In this document: one piece after another, positions 55,736-64,000 of the stretch | Position numbering within the stretch: the first letter of the stretch is position 1 | Layout: each line of letters starts with the position of its first letter | Assembly (NCBI RefSeq): GCF_019075875.1 | Contig: NZ_JAHOOZ010000001.1 | Coordinates: 2,666,001-2,730,000 of the forward strand | From: Novosphingobium sp. G106 | GTDB lineage: Bacteria; Pseudomonadota; Alphaproteobacteria; Sphingomonadales; Sphingomonadaceae | Length of the DNA: 64,000 nt | Direction: 5' to 3' | Notes under the pieces: model-generated | The model's input: the letters and a program-made list of their open reading frames with translations, nothing else | What the model was told of the DNA's origin: nothing | Database searches by the model: none | Translations under genes and position numbers: made by a program

Positions 55736-55764
55736 TGCGGAGAATATCCCCTCTTTTCTCCGCA
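55736..55764. promoter_or_regulatory. Inverted repeat upstream of fic
   Basis: TGCGGAGAA and TTCTCCGCA form a perfect 9-bp inverted repeat with an 11-bp spacer. The shorter CCGCATATTTGCGG lies just before it. It lies between the divergent fic and integrase genes and may be an operator, perhaps for the Fic winged helix. Confidence 0.45.
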
Positions 55765-55891
55765 TGCTCTGTGCCTGGGAGTGATCCAATCCGCTGAAGC
55801 GAACTCGCCAGTTGGACTCAGTTGGACATCTCTTGCGCCGATTCCCATTATCAGATTATGGCGCAGCGCTAATCACTTATCGGTCTTTCTA

Positions 55892-57247
55892 GTGTCTCAG
55901 TCCAGTTCCATTACCCTTTCCGCAATCGGCCAACTACTCTCGGGGCGGCTTCATGATACCCATACGCCCGGTCTTTTTCTGGAGGCGACCAAAGGCGGGA
56001 AAAAGGTCTGGAAATACCGTCGTCGCTCTGCGGGGAACAAAGCCATCATCACGATGCGGCTGGGAACCTTCCCTACAAACAGCATTGCAGATGCGCGGGA
56101 GTGGGCGCGCGAGCTCAACGCGCAGACTGAAGGCGGACTCGATCCCCGAGAAGAGCAACGTGAGCTGATCCGCCAGCAAGACATGACCGTTGAAATCGCG
56201 CATGGTCTCTATCTGGCCGCTGCGCGAGAAGGCCGGGCATCCCGTGCCAAAAGACCCAACAAGCCCCGGACGATCGGGGACAAGCTGGAGATCTACACGC
56301 GCGATATCGCGCCAATGCTCGGCAAATGCTCAGTCTTCGATATCACGGAAAACGATCTGATCCGCCTCGTCGAGACCAAGGGAAAGACCGCCAAGATCAG
56401 GGCGAACCGCTTGGCGGCCGAACTCAAAGTCTTTTTCGGATGGGCATCGGGGCTTCGCGGCCTTGAGGTTGGTCTGCAACGCGATCCTGCAGCGCGCCTC
56501 GGTGACCTTCGCTTTCCCGAGACGTCCCGTGACAGAATTCTCGGTCTCGACGAACTTGAGTGGTTCCTCGTGGCCGTAGCCGAAGAACCGCGAGACTTTC
56601 GTAGAGGAATGCTGGCATGGCTTCTGACCGCAACTCGCTTCAATGAGGTGGTCCGTGCGCGAACGGACGAGATTTCGGACGGTACATGGACCATTCCGTC
56701 GGATCGCTCGAAGAATTCAAAAGCTCATGTCATCGCTTTAGGCCCTTGGGGACAGAGCCTGATGGCATCCACAGGAGACTGGGTTTTCCCGGCCGAGAAA
56801 GTGAATGGACCACGCAAAACGGGCTGGTACGTAGCTCGAAACCGAGTGCATGCGAGAATGGAAGCACTCGCTGGGCGGCCTATTGCCAGATTCACACCGC
56901 ACGATTTGCGGCGCACTGCCCGGAGCAATACGAAACGGCTCAAAGTCGATTTCGACACTGCAGAAGCGATGATGAACCATCAGAAGACTGGCTTGGAACG
57001 CATCTACGACGTTTACGGCCTCGAGGAAGAGAAAGCCGCCTGGTTCCTCCTGTGGGAGCGCGAGATCGTTCGCCTCGCCCAAAAGTCAGGGGTTGCGGAA
57101 AAGCTCGAAATCCCCAACCTCGACCTCCCAGCGGCAAGCACAGGCCAACAATCAAGCTGGCAAGCATACCTGGGGCACCAAGCCACCCGCATCACCGTAA
57201 GCTATTCCTCGCGACCCGTATCCGCACGCGGCAGGACTTCCGCCTGA
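55892..57247 (+). CDS. int: Tyrosine-type site-specific integrase (P4 family)
   Basis: The start is uncertain; GTG 55892 fits the N-terminal arm-binding DUF4102 domain (SSITLSAIGQLLSGRLHDTH, then GLFLEATKGGKKVWKYRRRS). Catalytic residues are visible as Arg in LLTATRFNEV, HDLRRT and Tyr in YDVYGLEEE after MMNHQKTGLERI. P4-type integrases insert islands into tRNA 3' ends. A tRNA-Gln 3' half stands 274 bases downstream, which marks this as the edge of an island extending to the left. The protein carries an extra C-terminal tail beyond the usual end. Confidence 0.88.
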   Translation: MSQSSSITLSAIGQLLSGRLHDTHTPGLFLEATKGGKKVWKYRRRSAGNKAIITMRLGTFPTNSIADAREWARELNAQTEGGLDPREEQRELIRQQDMTVEIAHGLYLAAAREGRASRAKRPNKPRTIGDKLEIYTRDIAPMLGKCSVFDITENDLIRLVETKGKTAKIRANRLAAELKVFFGWASGLRGLEVGLQRDPAARLGDLRFPETSRDRILGLDELEWFLVAVAEEPRDFRRGMLAWLLTATRFNEVVRARTDEISDGTWTIPSDRSKNSKAHVIALGPWGQSLMASTGDWVFPAEKVNGPRKTGWYVARNRVHARMEALAGRPIARFTPHDLRRTARSNTKRLKVDFDTAEAMMNHQKTGLERIYDVYGLEEEKAAWFLLWEREIVRLAQKSGVAEKLEIPNLDLPAASTGQQSSWQAYLGHQATRITVSYSSRPVSARGRTSA

Positions 57248-57300
57248 GTTACCACAAAGCCCCCATTGCCGGAGGCAAGCTTATCGTTACGCCACCCGAT

Positions 57301-57347
57301 GAGCTGAACGGCACGTAGCCGACCTCATCGAGAATGACGACAATCAC
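57301..57347 (-). pseudogene. Trace of an IS21 IstB ATPase
   Basis: On the minus strand the stretch reads VIVVILDEVGYVPFSS, matching the Walker B motif of IstB (LLILDELGYVPFS). It is only about 16 residues and bounded by stops, so the call is tentative. Confidence 0.3.
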
Positions 57348-57520
57348 AAGAGGAAGTTATGAGTGGTCTGCTGCCCGGCGGAACGAGAAGCACACCCGAA
57401 CTGGTGCCAGGATTCATGCCAGGATTTTTCATTGACCTCCTGTCCGCCTCGGCTAAACAATAAAAACCCTCAGATTTCTGCGGGTTTCAGTGACTCAAAA
57501 GCTGGCCGGATTGGACCGGG

Positions 57521-57571
57521 AACGGTTTTTGGTACCGGCATTCGCAGGTTCGAATCCTGCCGCCCCAGCCA
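57521..57571 (+). tRNA. 3' half of tRNA-Gln(UUG), attachment-site remnant
   Basis: The stretch starts in the anticodon stem, has the UUG anticodon loop (GGTTTTTGGTACC), the T-arm GCAGGTTCGAATCCTGC and the acceptor end CGCCCCAGCCA. The D-arm and 5' acceptor strand (should be TGGGGCG) are absent upstream, so it is not a functional tRNA. This is what island integration at tRNA-Gln leaves at one junction. Confidence 0.85.
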
Positions 57572-57802
57572 GCGGATATTCAATATCTGTTCCAGTGCAG
57601 TGATTTACGGCGATTTATGGCGCCTTGCCGCGAACCGGGTTTGCAATCGACCAGCCTCGACGAGACCCTGTCACGCCAGGATTTGCGCCGCGATTTCAAG
57701 CGCCCGAGAGCGCGAAATCGTCGATGGCAAGCGTAATTACGTTCAATCCCGCTCAAATTGATTCCACCGATTTGTTCAGACCTTGCCCGCGCGGGCCGCG
57801 CT

Positions 57803-58627
57803 TCAGAACTCCGGGACGAAGTGGCGACCGACCAGCGTGGCCTGATCGTCATAGGCGTGCTTGTCCGACTGCTTGGGCAGCTTGACCAGTTCCTTCTCGA
57901 TCCGCTCGTAAGGAATGAGCCGGAGGAGATGGCTGATGAGATTGAGGCGCCCCCGCCGCTTTTCGTCGGTCCGCACGATATGCCATCGCGACTGTTCGGT
58001 GTCGGTCGCCTCGAGCATCTCGTCGCGCGCCTTCGAATAATCGTACCAGCGGTCGTAAGCCTCGACATCCATCGGACTGAGCTTCCATTGCCGCAGCGGA
58101 TCCTCGATGCGCGCCCGGAAGCGCCGCGTCTGCTCTTCCTCGCTGACTTCCAGCCAGAACTTGATGAGCTGGATGCCGCTTTCCATGATGTAGTTCTCTA
58201 TTTCAGGGCATCCCTCAAGGAAGCGCTTTGCCTGCTGCTTCGTGCAGAAGCCCATCACCCGTTCGACGCCAGCCCGGTTGTACCAGCTGCGGTCGAAGAT
58301 GACGATTTCGCCGGCCGAGGGGAAATGCTCGATATACCTCTGCATGAACATCTGGCTCTTCTGCCGCTCCGACGGTGTGGGCAACGCCACGACCCGGAAG
58401 ACGCGGGGGCTCACGCGTTCGGTGATGGCCTTGATCGTGCCGCCCTTCCCCGCTGCATCGCGGCCCTCGAACACCACGATGCCGCGATAATTGGTCTGCT
58501 TGATCCACTCCTGCAGATGGCAGAGCTCCACCTGCAGCTTACGGAGATGCGCTTCGTATTCCTTGCGCTTCAGGGGTTCCTGGCCGCCGGCTTCGAGGTC
58601 CCTGGACTGCTTGTGCTTCTTTCCCAT
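57803..58627 (-). CDS. ppk2: Polyphosphate kinase 2
   Basis: The start at 58627 follows GAGGTG. The 274-aa product has the PPK2 Walker A, FEGRDAAGKGGTIK (residues 53-66), Walker B-like IVIFDRSWYNRAGVE and the lid region KLSPMDVEAYDRWYDYSKAR. PPK2 enzymes transfer phosphate between polyphosphate and (d)NDP/NMP. With an NRK-less N-terminus it could be class I; class is not certain. It lies just outside the tRNA-Gln scar, in the host part. Confidence 0.92.
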   Translation of the reverse strand: MGKKHKQSRDLEAGGQEPLKRKEYEAHLRKLQVELCHLQEWIKQTNYRGIVVFEGRDAAGKGGTIKAITERVSPRVFRVVALPTPSERQKSQMFMQRYIEHFPSAGEIVIFDRSWYNRAGVERVMGFCTKQQAKRFLEGCPEIENYIMESGIQLIKFWLEVSEEEQTRRFRARIEDPLRQWKLSPMDVEAYDRWYDYSKARDEMLEATDTEQSRWHIVRTDEKRRGRLNLISHLLRLIPYERIEKELVKLPKQSDKHAYDDQATLVGRHFVPEF

Positions 58628-58879
58628 GATCATCACCTCGGTGCTGCTTCCACGATCATTTCGAGGCTTCGAAGGCCGCGAACATGTCTTCCAGATTGTC
58701 GACTCCATCTGGGCCAAACTGAGCGTGGAGGGGCTCGGCAAACTCAAGGCACTCTCACCGGTCGATGCCGACGGCGCACTGCGCAAGTAAGACCGACCAC
58801 TTGGCCGGGTTCTATTCCAGCCCGGACAAATGAAGCCCCCCTGACACTGCAATGCCCCATCAAACCGCCGAGGACCAGG

Positions 58880-59530
58880 ATGTCACCTTCGTGCTGCCGG
58901 ATACTGATCGCCGACGATCACGAGGTGATACGCCAAGGCGTTTGCGCGGTTCTAAAGATTCGCGAGGGCTGGCAGATCGCCGGAGAGGCTGCAAACGGCG
59001 TCGACGCTTTGAGGCTCGCGCACGAGACTCGGCCCGACATAGCCATTCTCGACTATTCGCTGCCACAGATGGACGGGCTGGCGCTGACCCGAGCGATAAA
59101 GCGCGAACTGCCCGGCATCGAAATCCTGATCTACACGATGCACGACCGTGAGAGCATCCTGATCGAGGTCCTGGAGGCGGGCGCGCTTGGCTACGTGCTG
59201 AAATCCGATGCCACCGCGGACCTGATTGCGGCGGTCGAGGCTATGGCCAAGCACAAGCGCTATCTCTCGGCCACGATAGCGGAAAGACTGGAGAACTACT
59301 TCTTCGAGCGGGGCCGCGATATCGGTATCACCCCTGTGCTCACGCCGCGCGAACGCGAGGTCGTCCAACTCATCGCCGACGGCAATATCAACAAGCAGAT
59401 CGCCCACAGGCTGAACATCAGCGTCAAGACCGTGGAGACTCATCGCGCCTCGCTGATGCACAAGCTCAAGATGCGGACAACCGCCGACGTCGTGCGATAC
59501 GCGATACGCAATAGCATGGTTTGCCCATGA
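58880..59530 (+). CDS. NarL/FixJ-family response regulator
   Basis: GAGGA precedes ATG 58880. The 216-aa product has a receiver (LIADDHEVIRQG, phospho-acceptor Asp58 in IAILDYSLPQMDG, Lys in YVLKSDA) and a LuxR-type HTH (LTPREREVVQLIADG, then NKQIAHRLNISVKTVETHRA). Its kinase is not seen. Divergent from ppk2. Confidence 0.92.
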   Translation: MSPSCCRILIADDHEVIRQGVCAVLKIREGWQIAGEAANGVDALRLAHETRPDIAILDYSLPQMDGLALTRAIKRELPGIEILIYTMHDRESILIEVLEAGALGYVLKSDATADLIAAVEAMAKHKRYLSATIAERLENYFFERGRDIGITPVLTPREREVVQLIADGNINKQIAHRLNISVKTVETHRASLMHKLKMRTTADVVRYAIRNSMVCP

Positions 59531-59592
59531 CCCAGCCCTCGTCGGCAATCACAGCCGCCGATGACCAGGCCGCGCGACGACGCCTGCCAGCT

Positions 59593-60606
59593 TTAGCTGC
59601 CGGCCCCCACGAGAATCTCCGACAGTCTGCGCTCCCAGGCGAAGGCGTGGGCGACGATCGCGTCGAGATCTGCATGACGCGGTACCCAGGGCAGCGTCGC
59701 CTGGATCAGCGAATTGTCCGAGATCAGCGAATCGGGATCGCCGGCGCGCCGCGGGGCAAGGCGGCGGTCGATGCGGCCACCCGTGACCCGATCGACCGCG
59801 TCGAGCACCTCGAGCACCGAGAAGCCGCGGCCGTAGCCACAGTTCATCGTCAGCGAACGCGCGGGTTCGGCGATCAGCGCTTCCAAGGCGAGGACATGCG
59901 CTGCCGCAAGGTCGGAGACGTGGATATAGTCGCGCACGCCGGTGCCGTCAGGCGTCGCATAGTCGGTGCCGAAGACGTCGACATGGCCGCGCTTGCCCAG
60001 CGCCGCTTCGACCGCGACCTTGATCAGATGCGTCGCGCCCGCGGTCGACTGGCCGGTGCGTGCTTCGGGATCGGCACCGGCCACGTTGAAATAGCGCAAG
60101 GCGCCATAGTTGATCGCATGCGCACGAGCGACGTCGGCGAGCATCAGTTCTGTCATCAGCTTGGACGTGCCGTAAGGGTTGATCGGCACCTTGGGGCTGT
60201 CTTCCGTCACGGGGGACACTTCGGGAATGCCATAGGTCGCCGCGGTCGAGCTGAAGAGGAAATGCGGCACACCCGCCGCCACCGCAGCTTCGATCAGCGC
60301 GCAGCTGCCCGCGGTGTTGTTGCGGTAGTACTTCAGCGGATCGGTGACCGATTCAGGAACGACGATGGAACCGGCGAAATGCATCATCGCGCCGATGCCC
60401 CGTTCCGCACAGATCCGCGCCACGAGCGCCCTGTCGGCGACATCGCCTTCGTAAAAGGCCGCAGCGGCGGGCACTGCCCAGCGGAAGCCGGTCGAAAGAT
60501 TGTCGATCACCGCGACGGGCCAGCCGGCGTCGAGCAGCGCAAGCACGGCGTGGCTGCCGATGTAGCCTGCGCCGCCGGTGACGAGTACGGGAACCTTCTG
60601 GGTCAT
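59593..60606 (-). CDS. galE: UDP-glucose 4-epimerase
   Basis: The 337-aa product has the NAD motif GGAGYIGSH (residues 11-19), catalytic Tyr145 and Lys149 in YGTSK, MHFAGSIVVPESV and LRYFNVAGADP. GalE interconverts UDP-glucose and UDP-galactose for envelope or exopolysaccharide sugars. It ends just short of the regulator gene and starts about 140 bases from the RTX fragment. Confidence 0.95.
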   Translation of the reverse strand: MTQKVPVLVTGGAGYIGSHAVLALLDAGWPVAVIDNLSTGFRWAVPAAAAFYEGDVADRALVARICAERGIGAMMHFAGSIVVPESVTDPLKYYRNNTAGSCALIEAAVAAGVPHFLFSSTAATYGIPEVSPVTEDSPKVPINPYGTSKLMTELMLADVARAHAINYGALRYFNVAGADPEARTGQSTAGATHLIKVAVEAALGKRGHVDVFGTDYATPDGTGVRDYIHVSDLAAAHVLALEALIAEPARSLTMNCGYGRGFSVLEVLDAVDRVTGGRIDRRLAPRRAGDPDSLISDNSLIQATLPWVPRHADLDAIVAHAFAWERRLSEILVGAGS

Positions 60607-60747
60607 GAGCGTCGCTTGCCTTCGTCAGGAAGATGGTCGCCGGAACCCTTCCGGCACAACCACTGCAAGCGTATGACGTCCGGCGCGCGGTTTTCAATCT
60701 GCCGGAGCGGAAAGACTAGGCCGGGTCGGTATAGTCGAACACATAGC

Positions 60748-63727
60748 CCAGCGAACTACGCGGTCACCGTCAATGTCGACGATACCACGCTCGGCAGCAC
60801 GCCGGACGCGAGCGTCAATTTCTCGCTCAACCTCACGGATGTTGCCGAAGGTCCGCAGCCGACCGTGCGCATCACCGAAGTGGCGCCGTGGGCGAGCGGC
60901 AGCAGCCCGGGCGGGGCCGACTGGTTCGAAGTGACCAACACCGGTGCCGTCGCGGTGAACCTCACCGGCTGGAAGATGGACGACAACTCCAATGCCTTCG
61001 GCAACGCGGTCGCGCTCAGTGGCGTCACCAACCTCGCCGTGGGCGAATCGGTGATCTTCATCGAAGCGCCCGCCGGTGCCAGCGCGTCGCAGATCGCCGC
61101 GCTCAAGGCGGCTTTCATCGACACCTGGTTCGGCGGCCATCCGCCAGTCAACCTGCAGATCGGCACCTACTGCGGCAGCGGCGTCGGCCTCAGCACCGGC
61201 GGTGACGCGGTCAATCTCTACAACGCCAGCGGGGTCCTGCAGGCCAATGTGAGCTTCGGCGCTTCGCCGAACGGTCCCTTCCCGACTTTCGACAACACCG
61301 CCGGCCTCAACAATGCCGCGATCACGACGGTCAGCTCGGTCGGCACCAACGGCGCTTTCAACGCGGCGCACGATGGTGCCGAAGTCGGTTCGCCTGGCGG
61401 CGACCTCGTCCTCGGCAACAACGGCCCGCTGTTCAGCTCGCCTTCGGCTTTCGCCGTCGACGAGAACCAGACCGCGGCGGCGCACCTGACTGCGACCGAC
61501 GCCGATGGCGACCACCTGACCTACTCGATCTCGGGCGGCCTCGACGCCGACCTCTTCACGATCGACGCCGAAACCGGCGTGATCAGCTTCAAGGCGGCGC
61601 CGAACTTCGAAGCCCCGACCGACGCCGATCACGACGGGGTCTATGAAATCGACGTCGCGGTCGACGACGGCCACGGCCTCGTCGGCGAAGACAGCATCAA
61701 GGTGACCGTAAGCAATGTCAACGAAGGCCCGCTGTTCAGCTCGCCCTCGACTTTCGCAGCCGACGAGAATCAGACTGCAGCAGCGCAGCTGGCCGCGACG
61801 GATGCCGACGGCGACCACCTGACTTACTCGATCTCGGGCGGCCTCGACGCCGACCTGTTCACGATCGATACCGCGACCGGTGCGATCAGCTTCAAGGCTG
61901 CGCCGAACTTCGAGGCCCCGGCCGATGCCGATCACGACAACGTCTATGAGATCGACGTCGCGGTCGACGACGGCCATGGCCTCGTCGGCGAGGACAGCAT
62001 CAAGGTCACCGTCGGCAACGTCAACGAAGGCCCGCTGTTCACCTCGCCTTCGGCCTTCGCGGTCGGCGAGAACCAGACCGCGGCGGCGCAGCTGACTGCC
62101 ACCGACCCGGACGGCGACCACCTGACCTACACGATCTCGGGTGGCCTCGATGCCGACCTGTTCACGATCGATGCGGCCACCGGAGTGATCACCTTCAAGG
62201 CAGCGCCGGACTTCGACGCTCCAAGCGATGCGAACCACGACAACGTCTATGAAATCGACGTAGCGGTGGACGACGGTCACGGCCTCGTCGGCGAGGACAG
62301 CATCAAGGTCACCGTCGGCAACCTGAACGAGGCCCCGGCACTGACGGGTGCCCAGGCCGTGCTGGCGAACGGCACCGAGGATCTGTCCTACGTCGTGTCG
62401 GCGGCCAGCCTGCTCCAGGGCTTCACCGATGCCGACGGCGACACGCTTTCGGTGGTCGGCCTGACGGCGAACCACGGTGTAGTTGTCGACAACCACGACG
62501 GCACGTTCACGATCACGCCGGCGGCGAACTACAACGGTGCGGTGTCGTTGTCCTACACCGTGTCGGACGGCAACGGCGGCAGCCTCGCGGCTTCGCAGGG
62601 CTTTGCTCTCGCGGCGGTCAACGATGCGCCGACCGCGCTGGCGCTCAGCAACTCGACGCTTCCCGAGCAGCGGCCGAACAACACGCTCGTGGGCACGCTG
62701 ATCCCGACCGACGTCGATAACGCCTCGGGCTTCACCTATACCCTGCTCGATAGCGCCGGCGGCCGCTTCTACCTGAACTCGGCCACGGGACAGGTCTTCG
62801 TCGGCAACGGCTCGCTGCTCGATTACGAAGCCTCGACCCACTACACCATCGACGTCCAGGTCAAGGACGCGGCCGGGGCGACCTTCCACCAGCAGCTGAC
62901 CATCAACCTCACCAACGTGGTCGAGAACCAGTCCTACTCGGGCACCGCGGCGGCCAACGTCTTCACCGCGCCGACCGAGGACAACTGGACCGTCGACGGC
63001 AAGGGCGGCGCCGACGTCATCACCACGCTCTCGGGGAGCGACACGATCTTTGCCGGTGCCGGCAACGACACGGTCCACACCGGCGGCGGCAACGACGTGA
63101 TCTACTTCACCGGTGCCGGCGGCGGCTTCGACGCCATCGACGGCGGTGCGGGCAATGACACGATCCTGGTGAATGCGGTCAACACGGTGATCGGGCTGAG
63201 TTCGATCAGCGGCATCGAGACGATCTCGGCGGGCGGTTTTGCCGGGGTCAAGATCTCGGGCACGACCGGCGACGACGTGCTCGACTTCTCGGGGGGCGAC
63301 CTTGGTCGGCATCACCTCGATCAACGGCGGCACGGGCAACGACACGCTGACCGGCAGCGCCGGCGACGACCACATCGACGGCGGCCTGGGCACCGACGTC
63401 CTGACCGGCGGCGCGGGCAACGACACCTTCGTCTTCACTGCCGCGGGCCACACCAAGAACGGCGGTGCCTTCGCCGATCACATCACCGACTTCGCGCTCG
63501 GCGACCTGATCGACCTCAGCACCATCGACGCCAACGGCACCCTCGCCGGCAACCAGGCCTTCACCTTCATCGGCGAAGCCGCCTTCACCGGCCTGGGCCA
63601 GCTGCGGATCGGCATGGACAACGGCCACGTTGCCATCTTCGGCAACATCTCGGGCAACGCCAACGCCGAGTTCGAGATCATCCTCGACAACAACCATGCC
63701 ATGCAGGCGTCAGACTTCATCCTCTGA
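60748..63727 (+). pseudogene. RTX/cadherin-type secreted adhesin, no 5' end, +1 frameshift
   Basis: The frame becomes protein-like at ANYAVTVNVDDTTLG and has no start or signal near. Domains in order are a Calx-beta/cadherin-type end, a lamin-tail-like domain (RITEVAPWASGSSPG, GWKMDDNSNAFGNAV), three near-identical 101-residue cadherin repeats, two further cadherin-like domains and RTX nonapeptides (GGAGNDT, GGGNDV). A serralysin-type C-terminus ends SDFIL, a type I secretion signal. Taking one G from G6 at 63291-63296 restores TLVGITSINGGTGNDTLTG. The missing 5' end suggests a truncated gene or an assembly join. Confidence 0.8.
61423..62331 (+). repeat. Three tandem 303-bp cadherin repeats
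   Basis: Units start at 61423, 61726 and 62029, each encoding about 101 residues beginning GPLF(S/T)SPS and ending NVNE or NLNE. They differ at scattered positions only, which indicates recent internal duplication or gene conversion. Confidence 0.9.
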
Positions 63728-63756
63728 ACGCCCGCTCAACACCCAAACACACTCAC

Positions 63757-63791
63757 GGCGCGCTCCCCAAAAGGAGCGCGCCGTTTCGTTC
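63757..63791 (+). terminator. Rho-independent terminator after the adhesin
   Basis: GGCGCGCTCC and GGAGCGCGCC form a perfect 10-bp stem with loop CCAAAA, followed by GTTTCGTT. Confidence 0.88.
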
Positions 63792-63815
63792 GTTGGGATA
63801 CGAAAAGAGGAAGAG

Positions 63816-64000
63816 TCAGGCCGGACCGAGCGAGCAGGAGTCGTCGGTAGTCTCAACCCTGCGCATTTCGCGCCGCTCGGCATGATCGAAGCGCCGTCCG
63901 CGATGCACGGTGCAGCGGTTGTCGGCCATGACGAGATCGCCCGGCTGCCAGTGGTGGCTATAGACATGCTCGCGCTGGCCGATGTGCTCGATCAGTTCGT
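63816..64000 (-). CDS. TauD/TfdA-family Fe(II)/2-oxoglutarate dioxygenase, C-terminal end
   Basis: The frame enters from the right window edge and reads HVYSHHWQPGDLVMADNRCT, VHRGRRFD and REMRRVETTDD to a stop at 63816. This is the GDLVMxDNRxxxHR end of TauD/TfdA enzymes, with the second metal His in TVHRGR and the 2-oxoglutarate-binding Arg in REMRRV. The rest lies beyond the window. Confidence 0.85.
   Translation of the reverse strand, partial: ELIEHIGQREHVYSHHWQPGDLVMADNRCTVHRGRRFDHAERREMRRVETTDDSCSLGPA

Noticed and set aside
57521..57571. Functional tRNA-Gln
   Set aside because: The D-arm and 5' acceptor strand are missing, so it cannot fold fully.
59521..60740. Plus-strand open frame continuous with the RTX adhesin
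   Set aside because: It is the antisense of galE; adhesin-like sequence starts only at about 60748.
60694..63456. Minus-strand open frame of 920 codons
   Set aside because: Antisense to the cadherin repeats and rich in VDR/GVD repeats mirroring them; no motif or ribosome site.
1..64000. CRISPR array, rRNA operon or plasmid origin
   Set aside because: No regularly spaced direct repeats with spacers, no rRNA sequence and no replication initiator or iteron set were seen.

Overview
The window reads as chromosome of a high-G+C alphaproteobacterium of the order Sphingomonadales (Novosphingobium/Sphingomonas type). Supporting this are two TonB-dependent receptors with DIVVTAQRR-like TonB boxes, a PEP-CTERM protein of the sphingomonad PEPxxWMMM kind, a DUF2171 protein, an ECF sigma/von Willebrand module and two IS66 elements. 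Species cannot be fixed from the sequence alone.

Layout. 1-9.4 kb: end of an epoxide hydrolase gene, an exact 515-bp tandem duplication, a cell-wall pair (L,D-transpeptidase and M23 peptidase), an autotransporter, a PhaZ-like hydrolase, a DUF2171 protein and a single-domain response regulator with a receiver remnant beside it. 9.8-13.5 kb: ECF sigma factor, vWA (YfbK-type) lipoprotein and membrane-anchored TPR protein, probably one signalling module. 14.2-21.1 kb: cytochrome P450, VOC and NTF2-like proteins, a lipoprotein with membrane helices, a double retropepsin-like protease with TPRs, and an ArsR/AHSA1 pair. 21.3-23.7 kb: an intact IS66 element with clear ends and target duplication.

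25.5-39.1 kb is the most coherent and interesting block: an apparent catabolic regulon. A LacI-family regulator sits among five strong copies of the palindrome TGCATTCGAATGCA (three perfect, two with one mismatch). They lie upstream of a bicupin gene (divergent from an alpha/beta hydrolase), a HisD/HpsN-like dehydrogenase (divergent from lacI), a TonB receptor-MFS operon, a second HisD-like/SDR/HpcH-aldolase/EamA operon, and a double SnoaL-like protein. Together these would take up an unknown substrate across both membranes, oxidise alcohol groups to acids and split the product by retro-aldol cleavage.

39.4-50.8 kb: a DHA2-type exporter, a PEP-CTERM phytase/esterase-like protein, a polytopic GT-C-like membrane protein, a polysaccharide deacetylase and a second TonB receptor. 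51.2-57.6 kb is a mobile zone: a Nudix gene cut in two by a second IS66 element, a Fic protein, a tyrosine integrase and the 3' half of a tRNA-Gln(UUG) that looks like an attachment-site scar. 57.8-64 kb: PPK2, a NarL-type regulator, galE, a 5'-less RTX/cadherin adhesin and the end of a TauD-like dioxygenase.

Five otherwise convincing genes are broken by single-base indels (vWA, P450, EamA, the second IS66 tnpC, RTX adhesin). Four look like one extra base in a short G/C run. Either the sequence carries homopolymer errors or these genes are decaying or phase-variable; read-level data would decide.
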